A stretch of DNA of 64,000 nt from Spirochaetae bacterium HGW-Spirochaetae-4 (GCA_002839335.1 PGXU01000001.1:101687-165686); one strand, 5' to 3'. Positions 52,978 to 61,486 are shown, counted from the first letter of the stretch. Numbers and translations are program-made. Notes: a model not told the origin generated them from the letters alone.

Positions 52978-53093
52978 CTCAGAGTCCCAAACATCGAAAC
53001 GATCTCTCGGGCGATAAGCATAAGGCACTATAATGTAATCCATTATTAGATTATGTCTCAAAGATGGCACGGTATTACATTTAGGATGGTTAC

Positions 53094-53537
53094 ATGAAGA
53101 AGTTCTTTTTCTTGATCTTGGCTACATGTGTTTTTGGTCTATTGTTTGTCGGTTGCGCCGATAGGTACGCGAACCCTGAGAGCAGGGAATTGGTGGTTTT
53201 CAATGATACGACGGATCAGATAATTGATAATGTTGCGATTAGTTCATACCTTTCGCCACCACGGGCAATTTCATCCAATGCCTTGGCAGAGGGCGAGACG
53301 ATACAGCCTGGGGAAAGAAAGGCTTTTTATCTGCCGCCATATCCAGACTATACGACTATCCGTGTAGATTCTTCTCCTGAAGACAATTCAGTCGATAATT
53401 ATGCCAATGACAGTCTGTACATGGAAAATTATGTTCTTGATAAAGGGGCGGTTGTCGAAGCAGGATATTACTATGATACCGGTTCAAGTTCTTTTAAGAT
53501 TGAATTCGGTGGAGATGGCTACCAAATCGCAAAATAA
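53094..53537 (+). CDS. Small lipoprotein, tandem paralogue 3 of 3
   Basis: The 147-residue product begins MKKFFFLILATCVFGLLFVGC, a lipoprotein signal. ADRYANPESRELVVFNDTTDQ follows, nearly identical to paralogue 1, and IQPGERKAFYLPPYPD. The strong similarity to paralogue 1 and weaker similarity to paralogue 2 suggest a recent duplication or conversion between the outer two genes. AGGATGG precedes the ATG. Function unknown. Confidence 0.82.
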   Translation: MKKFFFLILATCVFGLLFVGCADRYANPESRELVVFNDTTDQIIDNVAISSYLSPPRAISSNALAEGETIQPGERKAFYLPPYPDYTTIRVDSSPEDNSVDNYANDSLYMENYVLDKGAVVEAGYYYDTGSSSFKIEFGGDGYQIAK

Positions 53538-53549
53538 TTGTATTGGGGA

Positions 53550-53580
53550 CGGCCTCACTGGACAACCTCCTGTGAGGCCG
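53550..53580 (+). repeat. Hairpin after lipoprotein 3 (covarying set, 3 of 3)
   Basis: CGGCCTCAC pairs perfectly with GTGAGGCCG; the loop contains ACAACCTCCT. It has no T-run directly after it. Confidence 0.55.
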
Positions 53581-53587
53581 ACTGGTC

Positions 53588-54361
53588 TTATGCTGTTGTT
53601 TTCACCATCTTCTTGTGCTTTCGTGTGAGAATCAAAGCGAAGACCAAAAAGAGGGTCAGTATCTCTACGAAACCAAGTGTCGCGATCAGAGGTAACTCCA
53701 GTCCTTCCTTGGCGACCGTGATCAACTGTCCCATCGGTTGGAAAACCGGCCAGAGGATGAATATGTTGCGTGTCAGCATGAAGGCCGCGCAGAACATGAG
53801 TCCGATAAAGAATAAGAATACCATTTCTGAACCGGTCATGCCATAGCCGATATGGAACATGGCATATAAGGCGGAGCCGAAGAGCATCCCCGGAACAATA
53901 CCGAACGCCGACTCGAGCTTCTGGAACAGCCACCCTCTCCAAAACACCGCCTCGAAGAACCCTATGGCCAACGAAAGTGCTACCAGCGGAACAATCCGTT
54001 CCCAAGGTTTTCCCTGTAGGGTACGCATCAGCTCCCCCTGGATGAAGAGTACGAATATGGCCTGCAGCAACAGGCTCCACCATATGCGTTTCCTTGTGAT
54101 ACCCAGAGTTGCCAACGATTTGCGCTCGACGAACAGCGTCCACAAGAAGGGTGTTGCTATTCCCGCGATACCGGCACATGCGACAGCATACAAAAGGAAA
54201 TAGTACATGCCGTGGGCAGGTGTGGCGACATAGGTTGCCATCGATAGGAATCCGATTACCGCCAGATAGGAAATAGCTACGGCAATCAGGGATTTGTTTG
54301 GTTTGAATCGGAACAACGCGTCGAGGTGTATCCGATATCCATTGGTTGGGTTGGATTTCAT
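53588..54361 (-). CDS. CPBP-family (Abi-like) intramembrane protein
   Basis: AAGGACACTTAT precedes the ATG. The 257-residue protein has about eight TM helices and the CPBP/Abi order of motifs: FFEAVFWRGWLFQKL, then ALYAMFHIGYG, then a late FILWPVFQPMGQ. The first motif is normally EExxxR; here the second Glu is Ala (EAVFWR), so protease activity may be reduced or lost. CPBP proteins act in prenyl-protein processing, bacteriocin immunity or anchoring. The PadR gene lies 53 bp upstream on the same strand. Confidence 0.83.
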   Translation of the reverse strand: MKSNPTNGYRIHLDALFRFKPNKSLIAVAISYLAVIGFLSMATYVATPAHGMYYFLLYAVACAGIAGIATPFLWTLFVERKSLATLGITRKRIWWSLLLQAIFVLFIQGELMRTLQGKPWERIVPLVALSLAIGFFEAVFWRGWLFQKLESAFGIVPGMLFGSALYAMFHIGYGMTGSEMVFLFFIGLMFCAAFMLTRNIFILWPVFQPMGQLITVAKEGLELPLIATLGFVEILTLFLVFALILTRKHKKMVKTTA

Positions 54362-54413
54362 ATAAGTGTCCTTCCTTTACATAGTTCCACACTCTCGGTT
54401 GAGCGTGTTTGTT

Positions 54414-54995
54414 TCAATTGCTCCCGGCGATGAAGTACTGCCAGCTGTCTGTCTGTTCGATTTCGGCAATCAATTCGTATGTCAATTGCAGCTCGGCTTC
54501 CTTCAGCAACCGGTTGTGCCGAACGAGCATGGATCCTATGAATGGGATGCCCGGATTCTGCTTGACTGCTTGCGTCTGAGCCTCGTTGCGTTGGATATCC
54601 CGCTTCAGGCGTGCAATCCTCTCCTGCAACAGGGGCAAGACCGTCTCCTTTTGCAGGTGGCAGACAAACAGCATGCCCACATCGAACGCCGCATTGTTGG
54701 CATCCTCGGATTCCAGGCATCTGCGCAGGTTGTCTTCCAACGCTGCAGTGCCGGCGGCGGTTATGGAGAAAATGGTCTTTTCCGGCATGTTGCCCTGCTT
54801 GACCTGCTCTCCCTGTATCAGATTGCGTTTCTCCAGTGTCTTGACCATGGTGTAGATGGAAGAGGGTGAGACGGCGAGCCACCGTTCAAAGTTTGTCTTT
54901 TCCAGGATTCCCACCATGTCGTAGGCGCCCATGGGCTTTTCGCTGACCAGGGCGAGCAATGTGGTGGCTATATTCGAGAGTGTGGTTTCTTTCAT
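54414..54995 (-). CDS. PadR-family regulator
   Basis: The 193-residue protein has the PadR winged helix: TLLALVSEKPMGAYDMVGILEKTNFERWLAVSPSSIYTMVKTLEKRNLI, then a helical C-terminal dimer domain (LKRDIQRNEAQTQAVKQ). It is encoded upstream of the CPBP gene on the same strand and probably controls both genes. A 10-bp inverted repeat lies directly before its start codon and is the likely operator. PadR proteins often respond to phenolic or membrane-active compounds. Confidence 0.87.
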   Translation of the reverse strand: MKETTLSNIATTLLALVSEKPMGAYDMVGILEKTNFERWLAVSPSSIYTMVKTLEKRNLIQGEQVKQGNMPEKTIFSITAAGTAALEDNLRRCLESEDANNAAFDVGMLFVCHLQKETVLPLLQERIARLKRDIQRNEAQTQAVKQNPGIPFIGSMLVRHNRLLKEAELQLTYELIAEIEQTDSWQYFIAGSN

Positions 54996-55006
54996 ATACT
55001 ATATAC

Positions 55007-55036
55007 CTCGACTACTTTATATATGTAGTAGTCGAG
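55007..55036. promoter_or_regulatory. Operator upstream of padR
   Basis: CTCGACTACT and AGTAGTCGAG are perfect 10-bp arms around TTATATATGT, 11 bp from the PadR start codon. The AT-rich centre could hold a -10 box. Confidence 0.65.
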
Positions 55037-55147
55037 TATGTCAATATGTTTCCGACCTATTTTTCATGGAATTCTGTTCGATGATGCAGTGGAGGAGGTG
55101 GTATGGATCGGTTGCTGCAACCAATAATTAGTGTGCAACCACTAGAT

Positions 55148-55771
55148 TCAGCTGCACAGATCCAGCAGCAAGCGGGCAAAGTCGATACAAAACTGCATGT
55201 CTTTGATTCCCAGGTTGGCTTTATAATAGTGTCTGGCTTCATTCACATCCGATACTCTTCCAAGCAATGAAGCCGCCTCGGCGTGTGCGACATCGGACAC
55301 TGACTTGTATCCAGCTTCATAAAAAGCTTTTGCGGCAACCGGGCCTACACCATTGATTCTCACCAGATCGGATAAACCGGACAGCTCATCTCCCTCAACC
55401 CTATTGCTTTCAAAATAGTCCTTTGAATTATCTATCCCCTCATCATGTAGCTTCTCCAGCACGGAAGGAGCGATACCAGGGAAACTTGACAATGGCACAG
55501 GTTTTTGCTCGAGGCTGTGTATTTCCCGTCTCAAGATGACCAGATATGCTTCCGGTATCCCACTGGTTGCTGCAAATGATGAAATCTTCTGGGGAGATGA
55601 AAGCGATTTCCCAAGCTGGGAAATAGTTGAAATATCCATATTCTCGAGCAATTGGAAATTCTCATCGATATGTTGCAAAAGGATTCTCCTACTTGGCAAC
55701 AGGTTTTGCTTCTTGAGGATTTCCTTGTACTGGTGGACAGAGAGACTGGCCAGGTCAAGATTGTATTTCAT
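55148..55771 (-). CDS. DUF4332 helix-hairpin-helix protein
   Basis: GGAGATGAGGT precedes the ATG. The 207-residue protein has two helix-hairpin-helix-like repeats, SSFPGIAPSVLEKLHDEGIDNSKDYF and LVRINGVGPVAAKAFYEAGYKSVSDVAHAEAASLLGRV, the DUF4332 pattern. Such repeats often bind DNA without sequence preference, but no catalytic domain is attached. AT content is somewhat higher than in the GC-rich neighbours. It stands alone. Confidence 0.8.
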   Translation of the reverse strand: MKYNLDLASLSVHQYKEILKKQNLLPSRRILLQHIDENFQLLENMDISTISQLGKSLSSPQKISSFAATSGIPEAYLVILRREIHSLEQKPVPLSSFPGIAPSVLEKLHDEGIDNSKDYFESNRVEGDELSGLSDLVRINGVGPVAAKAFYEAGYKSVSDVAHAEAASLLGRVSDVNEARHYYKANLGIKDMQFCIDFARLLLDLCS

Positions 55772-55844
55772 ACCTCATCTCCATGTACAAAAATGAAATC
55801 ACCTGGGAATTGTCTTGTCAATATCTAGAGAACCATTGCATCCC

Positions 55845-55863
55845 GCCAGCACCTGTAGCTGGC
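55845..55863 (-). terminator. Weak stem-loop after the DUF1566 gene
   Basis: GCCAGC-TACAGGT-GCTGGC on the minus strand, about 23 bp past the stop and without a T-run. Low confidence. Confidence 0.3.
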
Positions 55864-55885
55864 AGGAAATGTTCCGGTAGTCGTT

Positions 55886-56638
55886 CTAGAACTTCCTGAC
55901 TGGCCGGATATAATACGAAGTGTCCGAATAGGATCCCCCGACTGCCCCGATCCAGAAGTTCACCTTAGTGCCGCTCCTATCGTTTTCTTTGCTTGAGCTC
56001 CAATACAAATCGGCTTGGAACGAACCCAGATCATTCTTGTAGAGGTTGTTGCGTATGAGCACCAGTTCGTCTCGGGATGGCAGGTACCAGTCGTCGAATC
56101 CGTTGATCACTGCATCCAGACAGACCTCGGCCGCTACCGTTCCGTCATGCAAAGAAGAGAATACCCGCTCCCCTTCGGGCAATTGATCATAGATCTCGCG
56201 GTTGGCTTGGATGTGCCTGTTATAGATGGTGATATGCTCCGAGTTCTCCAGCCCTGTCCCAAAGCCGGTACCCAGTTGTGCTCCATTCATGGTGAAGGGG
56301 AATGCACCCCATTGGGCCTTGGGATCGTAGGGTGAACCCGACCAACGCTCCGGTGCCGCTTCCAGATACCTCCACCCGTCGCTGTACTCACCCTTGTCGT
56401 AGAACACCAGGCCGCTTGCAGGACCCCTTGCGCCAACCTCAAACACCCGCTGGACCGGCACGTCGACCTCCGGTTCCTCGACCACTGGAGGAGCGGGGGG
56501 TGCATCGGTCGACGCCGGAGCAGAAGTGGCAGTCTGCATCTCCCAATCGGCCAGCAGCGAATAGCACCCCGTCAACAGGACAAGACTTATGCCCAGCAAT
56601 ACTGCGCACACCAGTTTTCCATACCCTTTGTGTTTCAT
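55886..56638 (-). CDS. DUF1566-domain lipoprotein
   Basis: ATG 56638 starts MKHKGYGKLVCAVLLGISLVLLTGC, a lipoprotein signal with Cys about 25. An Ala/Pro/Glu-rich linker (STDAPPAPPVVEEPEVDVP) follows, then a DUF1566 (Lcl-type) domain: GLVFYDKGEYSDGWRYLEAAP, GFDDWYLPSRDELVLIRNNL and YWSSSKEND...YYIRPVRKF. This fold is frequent in spirochaetal and bacteroidetal surface proteins and may bind ligands or matrix. Its role is unknown. It may follow the two-component operon in transcription. Confidence 0.83.
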   Translation of the reverse strand: MKHKGYGKLVCAVLLGISLVLLTGCYSLLADWEMQTATSAPASTDAPPAPPVVEEPEVDVPVQRVFEVGARGPASGLVFYDKGEYSDGWRYLEAAPERWSGSPYDPKAQWGAFPFTMNGAQLGTGFGTGLENSEHITIYNRHIQANREIYDQLPEGERVFSSLHDGTVAAEVCLDAVINGFDDWYLPSRDELVLIRNNLYKNDLGSFQADLYWSSSKENDRSGTKVNFWIGAVGGSYSDTSYYIRPVRKF

Positions 56639-56753
56639 GTGGATAACCCCATACTTTTTTTCCATACTACGGGGGTATTCACCATAGCGCAAGGTTTTAT
56701 CTGAAAAAAAATTCCAGAGCCGCGCAAAGGGTTGTGAAAAATATACTCGTATA

Positions 56754-57362
56754 TCAGCGCAACGCTTTCTGTTGCCAATAGTAGATGGCTAGTTGCGTAC
56801 GGTCCCTGAGTTGCAGCTTTTCCAGGATGATCGTGATGGTGTTTCGGACCGTCCCTTCGGTAATGAACAGCTGGGCGGCGATCTCCTTGTTGGACAGGCC
56901 GTTGGCGATGGCAAAGAGGATCTCGTTCTCGCGTGGGGACAACACGGTCTCCTGTACCGGCTGGGCATAGTTGTGCAATGCGTGTTCGCTGATTACCGGC
57001 AGTCCAGCATCGACAGCCCTGATCGTCATGATCTGCTTCTGCACATCGTCCGATTTCAGGACAAACCCGGAGGCTCCCACTTGCAGTGACCGGTGGATGC
57101 TTTGGTAATCGCCGAAGGTGGTCAACATGATGATCTTCACCTGCGGGAACTCATCGTGGATGATCTTGGCCGCCGCTATGCCATCCATCCCCGGCATCTG
57201 GATATCCATGAGTACCATATCCACCGGATGCTCCCGCACAAACTGCACCGCATCACCCCCCGAATTCGCCTTTCCGGTTATACACAGGTCGTTTTCGGTG
57301 GAAAGGAGTATTTCCAGACTCTCGATAACCAGCGAGTCGTCGTCTACCAACAGTATCTGCAT
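56754..57362 (-). CDS. NarL/LuxR-family response regulator
   Basis: The 202-residue protein has an N-terminal receiver (ILLVDDDSLVIES, phospho-acceptor in VLMDIQMPGMDG, Lys in FVLKSDDVQ). A C-terminal LuxR helix-turn-helix follows: LSPRENEILFAIANGLSNKEIAAQLFITEGTVRNTITIILEKL. It is encoded 9 bp after its kinase and downstream of an ABC-2 exporter. It most likely activates the exporter operon when the kinase senses membrane stress or the exporter's substrate. Confidence 0.93.
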   Translation of the reverse strand: MQILLVDDDSLVIESLEILLSTENDLCITGKANSGGDAVQFVREHPVDMVLMDIQMPGMDGIAAAKIIHDEFPQVKIIMLTTFGDYQSIHRSLQVGASGFVLKSDDVQKQIMTIRAVDAGLPVISEHALHNYAQPVQETVLSPRENEILFAIANGLSNKEIAAQLFITEGTVRNTITIILEKLQLRDRTQLAIYYWQQKALR

Positions 57363-57371
57363 ATGCGGTCC

Positions 57372-58457
57372 CTATTCCTTCAACGGTAGGATCATGATCA
57401 GACGAAAGGTCTCGCCTTTCTGGATACTCAAGCTTCCATTGATCGCTTCGATCCGCCGGCGCATGTAGCGCAGCCCGCTGCCGAAAGCCGTCGGTTCTCC
57501 GGTGGCCAGTCCATCGTTCTCGATCACCGCCCGGACAATCGCCTGGGTGATTTCAAGCGATAGGGTGATGGTGGTAGGCTGGGCATGCTTGCTGATGTTC
57601 GTCAACGCCTCCTGCAACGATACGAACAGCAACTGGCGGACATAGGCCGGTAGCAAGGCCATATCCCCGTTGCAGGAGAATTGCACGGGGTAGACGAACG
57701 ACTCGACCAGGTTCGTGATCCTCCCCAGGTCGGTTGCCCCTTGGGGTTCTATCTGGCGAACCGCAGTCTTCAGTTGCGTCATGGCGTTTGCCAGGCGTCC
57801 CTCAGCCTTCTGTTGCGACTCCAGGGCCTTGTCGAACTGGTGTTGGGTCAGGAGCGTACCGGCGGCCTTGACGCTCAATAGGGCGGCTGTCAATTCGAAG
57901 CCGAGATTGTCGTGCAGGATTTCGGCGATCCGTTGCCGTTCGAGGAGCCGCGAGACCTGTTCGGTCGCGTACTGGTCGGTAAGCAGGTGTTCCTCCGTCT
58001 GGGTCATTTCGTGCAGGTGTTGGCGTAGTGAATCGACCTCATTTTCCAACCGCACCCGCTGCTTCTCCCACAGGAACAGCAAGTAACCCGAAACGATAGC
58101 GAGGGCAGTCAGCCACCAGCTGAAGTTCGAACCGTAGCGTGCGAGCATCACCAGGGCCACAATGGTGAAGGCCGGTTTGTTGTGGACGCAGAAGTAGAAG
58201 ACGAAGATGGGAAGGAATATTACATTCGACGGCGCGAACAGCGAGGCTACGATCACCACGGCCATATCCGCAAGCATCGTGGTCGGAGAGAGCGGGAACC
58301 GCCAGCGCAGTATGAGGCTGAAGATGGTGAACAGGTACAACAGGATGGCGAAAGGCCCGGTTCGAGGCATCACCTGGGATGCGACCGACGCCAACAATAC
58401 GCCGAGCAAGACCCAATAGACGTGACGGGGACGGATATCGGGTCTCGGTTTGGACAC
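57372..58457 (-). CDS. HisKA_3-type sensor histidine kinase
   Basis: The 361-residue kinase has five or six TM helices in its first 165 residues with no large external domain. A coiled coil then leads to RQRIAEILHDNLGFELTAALLSV (phosphorylated His) and an HATPase region with SLQEALTNISKHAQPTTITL and AFGSGLRYMRRRIEAINGSL. This DesK/LiaS-like arrangement suggests sensing within the membrane. It is located between the exporter permeases and its LuxR-type regulator, with 2-10 bp gaps. Confidence 0.92.
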   Translation of the reverse strand: MSKPRPDIRPRHVYWVLLGVLLASVASQVMPRTGPFAILLYLFTIFSLILRWRFPLSPTTMLADMAVVIVASLFAPSNVIFLPIFVFYFCVHNKPAFTIVALVMLARYGSNFSWWLTALAIVSGYLLFLWEKQRVRLENEVDSLRQHLHEMTQTEEHLLTDQYATEQVSRLLERQRIAEILHDNLGFELTAALLSVKAAGTLLTQHQFDKALESQQKAEGRLANAMTQLKTAVRQIEPQGATDLGRITNLVESFVYPVQFSCNGDMALLPAYVRQLLFVSLQEALTNISKHAQPTTITLSLEITQAIVRAVIENDGLATGEPTAFGSGLRYMRRRIEAINGSLSIQKGETFRLIMILPLKE

Positions 58458-58459
58458 TC

Positions 58460-59137
58460 CTACAATCTCCTCTTGCTGCCTACCAACAGGAATATCACGG
58501 CATAAAAGAGCAACACCGCATGCGCGACAAGCATTCCTGCGCTGTCACCTTCATAAATGGCAAGCAAACCATGCGGGAGCCAGTATGTCGGCAAAAACAT
58601 GATATATCCGATCAGTGAACGGGGCAAGAGGAACAATGGGATGGAAATGCCGCTGGCCAGGCACATGATCGAGGCGACACCCGAGAATACCCCGAAGGAG
58701 AGGTTGAACGTCCTGAACAACGAGTTCCATGCCAAGGAGAATGCGATGCACATGATGCTGAAGGAGAAGTAGAGGGCGAATATGAGCAGCCTGTCGAATA
58801 CCGCATCGCCGTATATGACAAGGCTCCCGATCAGAAACAATACGATCTGCACCGTAATCAGGGTCAGGTATGCCAGCAGGTGGTTGGACAGGTACCGGAA
58901 GGTTCCCAATGGCGAGGCTGCGATCCGGACGACGATTCCCTTCATGCGGTCCTCGACGACAGGTCTGGTCAACAGGAAGGTCGAGTAGACCAGGACCAGG
59001 CCATAGAGGCTGATTCCCATGGGAAATCCGTCCGCGTTGGCGGGAATGAACAGGAGGGAGAAGGGTATCAGCAGGATAAGCAGGATGTTCAACGGCTGGC
59101 GGATATCCTCGCGTATGGCAAATAGGTAGAGATTCAT
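58460..59137 (-). CDS. ABC-2 type permease 2
   Basis: The 225-residue protein has six TM segments of the ABC-2 type: one near the N-terminus (LLILLIPFSLLFI), a loop with FLLTRPVVEDRMKGIVVRIAASPLGTFRYLSNHLLAYL, which contacts the ATPase, and four further helices. It works with the adjacent permease and ATPase to export a lipid, drug or peptide. Its start overlaps the permease 1 stop (ATGA). Confidence 0.87.
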   Translation of the reverse strand: MNLYLFAIREDIRQPLNILLILLIPFSLLFIPANADGFPMGISLYGLVLVYSTFLLTRPVVEDRMKGIVVRIAASPLGTFRYLSNHLLAYLTLITVQIVLFLIGSLVIYGDAVFDRLLIFALYFSFSIMCIAFSLAWNSLFRTFNLSFGVFSGVASIMCLASGISIPLFLLPRSLIGYIMFLPTYWLPHGLLAIYEGDSAGMLVAHAVLLFYAVIFLLVGSKRRL

Positions 59138-59865
59138 GATGTCACCTTTCCGATCAACGGTCGTATGAGGAAAAAGAGTCCGATGGTGAGGGCAAGCAGG
59201 GGGAGTGTGCCTGCGAGCGCTTGTCCGATATTGTTTTCGAATATTCCAAGGATCGCTGTCTTGCCCAAGGCCATGGGGGTAAGGTATTTCTCGACTGCGA
59301 TGATCACGGGGGTGTCGGGGAGGGGGAAATAGAGGCCGGCGAGCATCGGTGCGATCGAACCGTAGGTGCTGATTATGATATTCGCGGTCTTAACCGAACC
59401 CGATGCCAACATGATCACAGATCCGAGCAGTTGGTGGAACACGATCGAGAGTATCATGACCACCAGGACAAGCGGTAGTGACGGCAACGTTGCACCCAAG
59501 ACGAACTTGGCAAACAGCAGGACCACAATGGTCTGCAGGAAACTGACCAGCACCGATGTTGTCAATATGGAGAGGATCAGGCTGCGCGGATTGCAGGGCG
59601 AGGCGAACAGGCGGTCGCGCATGGGGGAGAAGAAATCGGATCCCATGGTCTCGAAGCTCAAGGAGGCCCCATAGATTTGGAAGGTGAGTGCGAACCCCAC
59701 GGTCAATACCGTGAGATAGGGGATGGGGGATCCGTTGATTTCCGAGACGAAGGCTGTTCCTTTGAAGATGAAGTTGAAGAATGCGATGAGCAGCACGGGA
59801 AAGGCTATGAGGATCAGGTGGGCGAATATGTCGCGGGAACTGCGGATAAGGTTGAATTTGAACAT
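59134..59865 (-). CDS. ABC-2 type permease 1
   Basis: The 243-residue protein has six TM segments: a first helix near LILIAFPVLLIAFFNFIF, an ABC-2 coupling region with FETMGSDFFSPMRDRLFASPCNPRSLILS, and a C-terminal cluster of helices. Together with the shorter permease 2 it forms a heterodimeric exporter channel. The start is 2 bp from the ATPase stop, so it is in the same operon. Confidence 0.88.
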   Translation of the reverse strand: MFKFNLIRSSRDIFAHLILIAFPVLLIAFFNFIFKGTAFVSEINGSPIPYLTVLTVGFALTFQIYGASLSFETMGSDFFSPMRDRLFASPCNPRSLILSILTTSVLVSFLQTIVVLLFAKFVLGATLPSLPLVLVVMILSIVFHQLLGSVIMLASGSVKTANIIISTYGSIAPMLAGLYFPLPDTPVIIAVEKYLTPMALGKTAILGIFENNIGQALAGTLPLLALTIGLFFLIRPLIGKVTS

Positions 59866-59866
59866 G

Positions 59867-60799
59867 TCAGGCCTCGTCGCGGAGTTGTTTCCCGGTAAGT
59901 GTCAGAAAGACATCCTCCAGGTTCGGTTGCTTCGAGTTTATGTTTACGATCGTCTGGTCGGCGAGCACGGCGATGATCTTGTCGATGATGGTGATGCCTC
60001 CCGGAACGATTATGTGGTACTGGTTGTTTTCCAATGCGACTTCCTTGATTTCCGGAATTGCGCGCAATGCCTTCAGTTTTTCTTCCGATGCGATACGCAC
60101 GTCTATGAGCATGTGCGCATCACCTTTGATCCGCGCGATGAGTTCGGGCAAGGTGCCGCTTGCGATCGTGTGGCCCTGGTCCATGATGCAGATGCTGGAG
60201 GCCACCGCTTCGACTTCCTCGATGTAGTGGGACGTGTAGAGGATGGTTGTTCCTTTCGATGCCAGCTGCTTGACGAATTCGAGGATGAAGTTGCGCGACT
60301 GGGGGTCGATGCCGACGGTCGGTTCGTCCATGATGATCAGTTCGGGATCGTGCATGAGCGAGCACCCGATATTCAACCGCCGCTTCATACCTCCGCTGAA
60401 GTGTTTGGTCTTTTCCCGCAGGCGTCCTTCCAGGCCGATGATCTTGGCGACTTCGAGGCTTCTTGTCGCCAGCTGCTCCTTCGTCATGCCGTAGAGGCTT
60501 CCGAAGAATTCGAGGTTCTCCTTCGCGGTCATCTCCTCATAGATCGTCAGTTCCTGTGTCACATACCCGATGCGACGTTTGATTTCCTTGTTCTTTCCAT
60601 CCTGGTGGATGCCGAACACCGATATTTCCCCGTCGTCTATCGGGATCAGGCCGATTATGGCGCGTATACAGGTGGTTTTTCCAGCTCCGTTCGGTCCGAG
60701 CAATCCGATTACTTCGCCTTTCCTCATGTCCAGGCTGAAGGTATCGAGCGCCAGGTTGTTTCCGAATCGTTTCATGACATTTTCAATGTGGATGATCAT
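59867..60799 (-). CDS. ABC-2 exporter ATP-binding protein
   Basis: ATG 60799 follows CGAGG and begins MIIHIENVMKRFGNNLALD; the longer track frame lacks support. The 310-residue protein has LGPNGAGKTTCIRAIIG (Walker A), FSGGMKRRLNIGCSLMHDPELIIMDEPTVGIDPQ (signature, Walker B) and TSHYIEEVEAVA (His switch). The C-terminal 80 residues are the DUF4162-like extension common to drug and NatA-type ATPases. It is the first gene of the exporter, kinase and regulator operon. Confidence 0.92.
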   Translation of the reverse strand: MIIHIENVMKRFGNNLALDTFSLDMRKGEVIGLLGPNGAGKTTCIRAIIGLIPIDDGEISVFGIHQDGKNKEIKRRIGYVTQELTIYEEMTAKENLEFFGSLYGMTKEQLATRSLEVAKIIGLEGRLREKTKHFSGGMKRRLNIGCSLMHDPELIIMDEPTVGIDPQSRNFILEFVKQLASKGTTILYTSHYIEEVEAVASSICIMDQGHTIASGTLPELIARIKGDAHMLIDVRIASEEKLKALRAIPEIKEVALENNQYHIIVPGGITIIDKIIAVLADQTIVNINSKQPNLEDVFLTLTGKQLRDEA

Positions 60800-60884
60800 T
60801 TGCAGTACCTCGAGTCCCAGTATAGGCAAGGCCCATGGATCGGGATAGTGACAATTGTAATGTTTGGAAGGGGATTCGCTTTGG

Positions 60885-61244
60885 TTAGATGAATCTTCCT
60901 GCATCAACGGAGAATAGCGCGGCGAGTCGCTTGGCCATTTGTCGACTGATGGGCTTGTAGTCCCGCTCCATGTCGGAGATGAACTGCTTGGCTACACCAA
61001 GTTTCTCGGCAAGCTGGATTTGCGTGAGATTTTGCATCGTGCGGTAAAACCGCAGGTTCTTGCCGGGGGAATCCTCACCTTGCAGGTTCTTGTACCAAAC
61101 CATTTCTTCCACAGGCATCAGATTGCCATCATCCTCAATGCTCATGGCGTCCCCATACTCCAGCTTGAGAGAATCGATCAGTGTGCAAGGGATATTTCCT
61201 TCTACGCGGAATTCAATAGGGTGCTTTTTCACGACTACCAACAT
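60885..61244 (-). CDS. XRE-family antitoxin
   Basis: GGAGGTGTATT precedes the ATG inside the end of the toxin frame. The 119-residue protein has an N-terminal part with VEGNIPCTLIDSLKLEYGD and a C-terminal XRE helix-turn-helix: NLRFYRTMQNLTQIQLAEKLGVAKQFISDMERDYKPISRQMAKRLAALF. It is encoded directly after a RelE/HigB-like toxin, the toxin-first order seen in HigBA-type modules. It should bind the palindrome upstream of the toxin gene to repress both genes. Confidence 0.85.
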   Translation of the reverse strand: MLVVVKKHPIEFRVEGNIPCTLIDSLKLEYGDAMSIEDDGNLMPVEEMVWYKNLQGEDSPGKNLRFYRTMQNLTQIQLAEKLGVAKQFISDMERDYKPISRQMAKRLAALFSVDAGRFI

Positions 61245-61480
61245 AATACACCTCCACGATGTACTGATCCTCTACCTTTTTCCAGCACGCTACCCAACGA
61301 TAAGCAAGATGACAATGAAACGTGTTGCTGCCCAGCTTGCTGTATTTTTTTGTATCCTGGCTGGGCGGGTCCTGAAAGTCTGATATCATCAACCAACTTC
61401 TTCAGGGTAATCTGTGCATTCCTTGGCATTTCCCTGATAATCCGCTCAAACTTTGATGACATCACCACAGCATAGTTCAT
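61213..61480 (-). pseudogene. RelE/HigB-like toxin, frameshifted in an A7 run
   Basis: The annotated 81-residue frame begins MNYAVVMSSKFERIIREMPRNAQITLKKLVDDIRLSGPAQPGYKK like a RelE-superfamily toxin, then runs into an unrelated tail. Removing one A from the A7 run (61345-61351) gives YSKLGSNTFHCHLAYRW...VYYVGSREKAPY, the expected toxin ending, with a stop at 61213 inside the antitoxin gene. The whole gene is otherwise intact at 88 residues. It may be truly broken, rescued by polymerase or ribosome slippage, or a sequencing error. Confidence 0.8.
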
Positions 61481-61486
61481 GCGTTA

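Noticed and set aside
52851-53033. 60-residue ORF across the second dispersed repeat
   Set aside because: Its frame runs through hairpins and is not shared with copy 1, so the repeat is not coding.
61235-61480. 81-residue toxin ORF taken at face value
   Set aside because: The last part is out of frame; removing one A from the A7 run restores the known toxin ending, so the shorter product is probably not the functional form.
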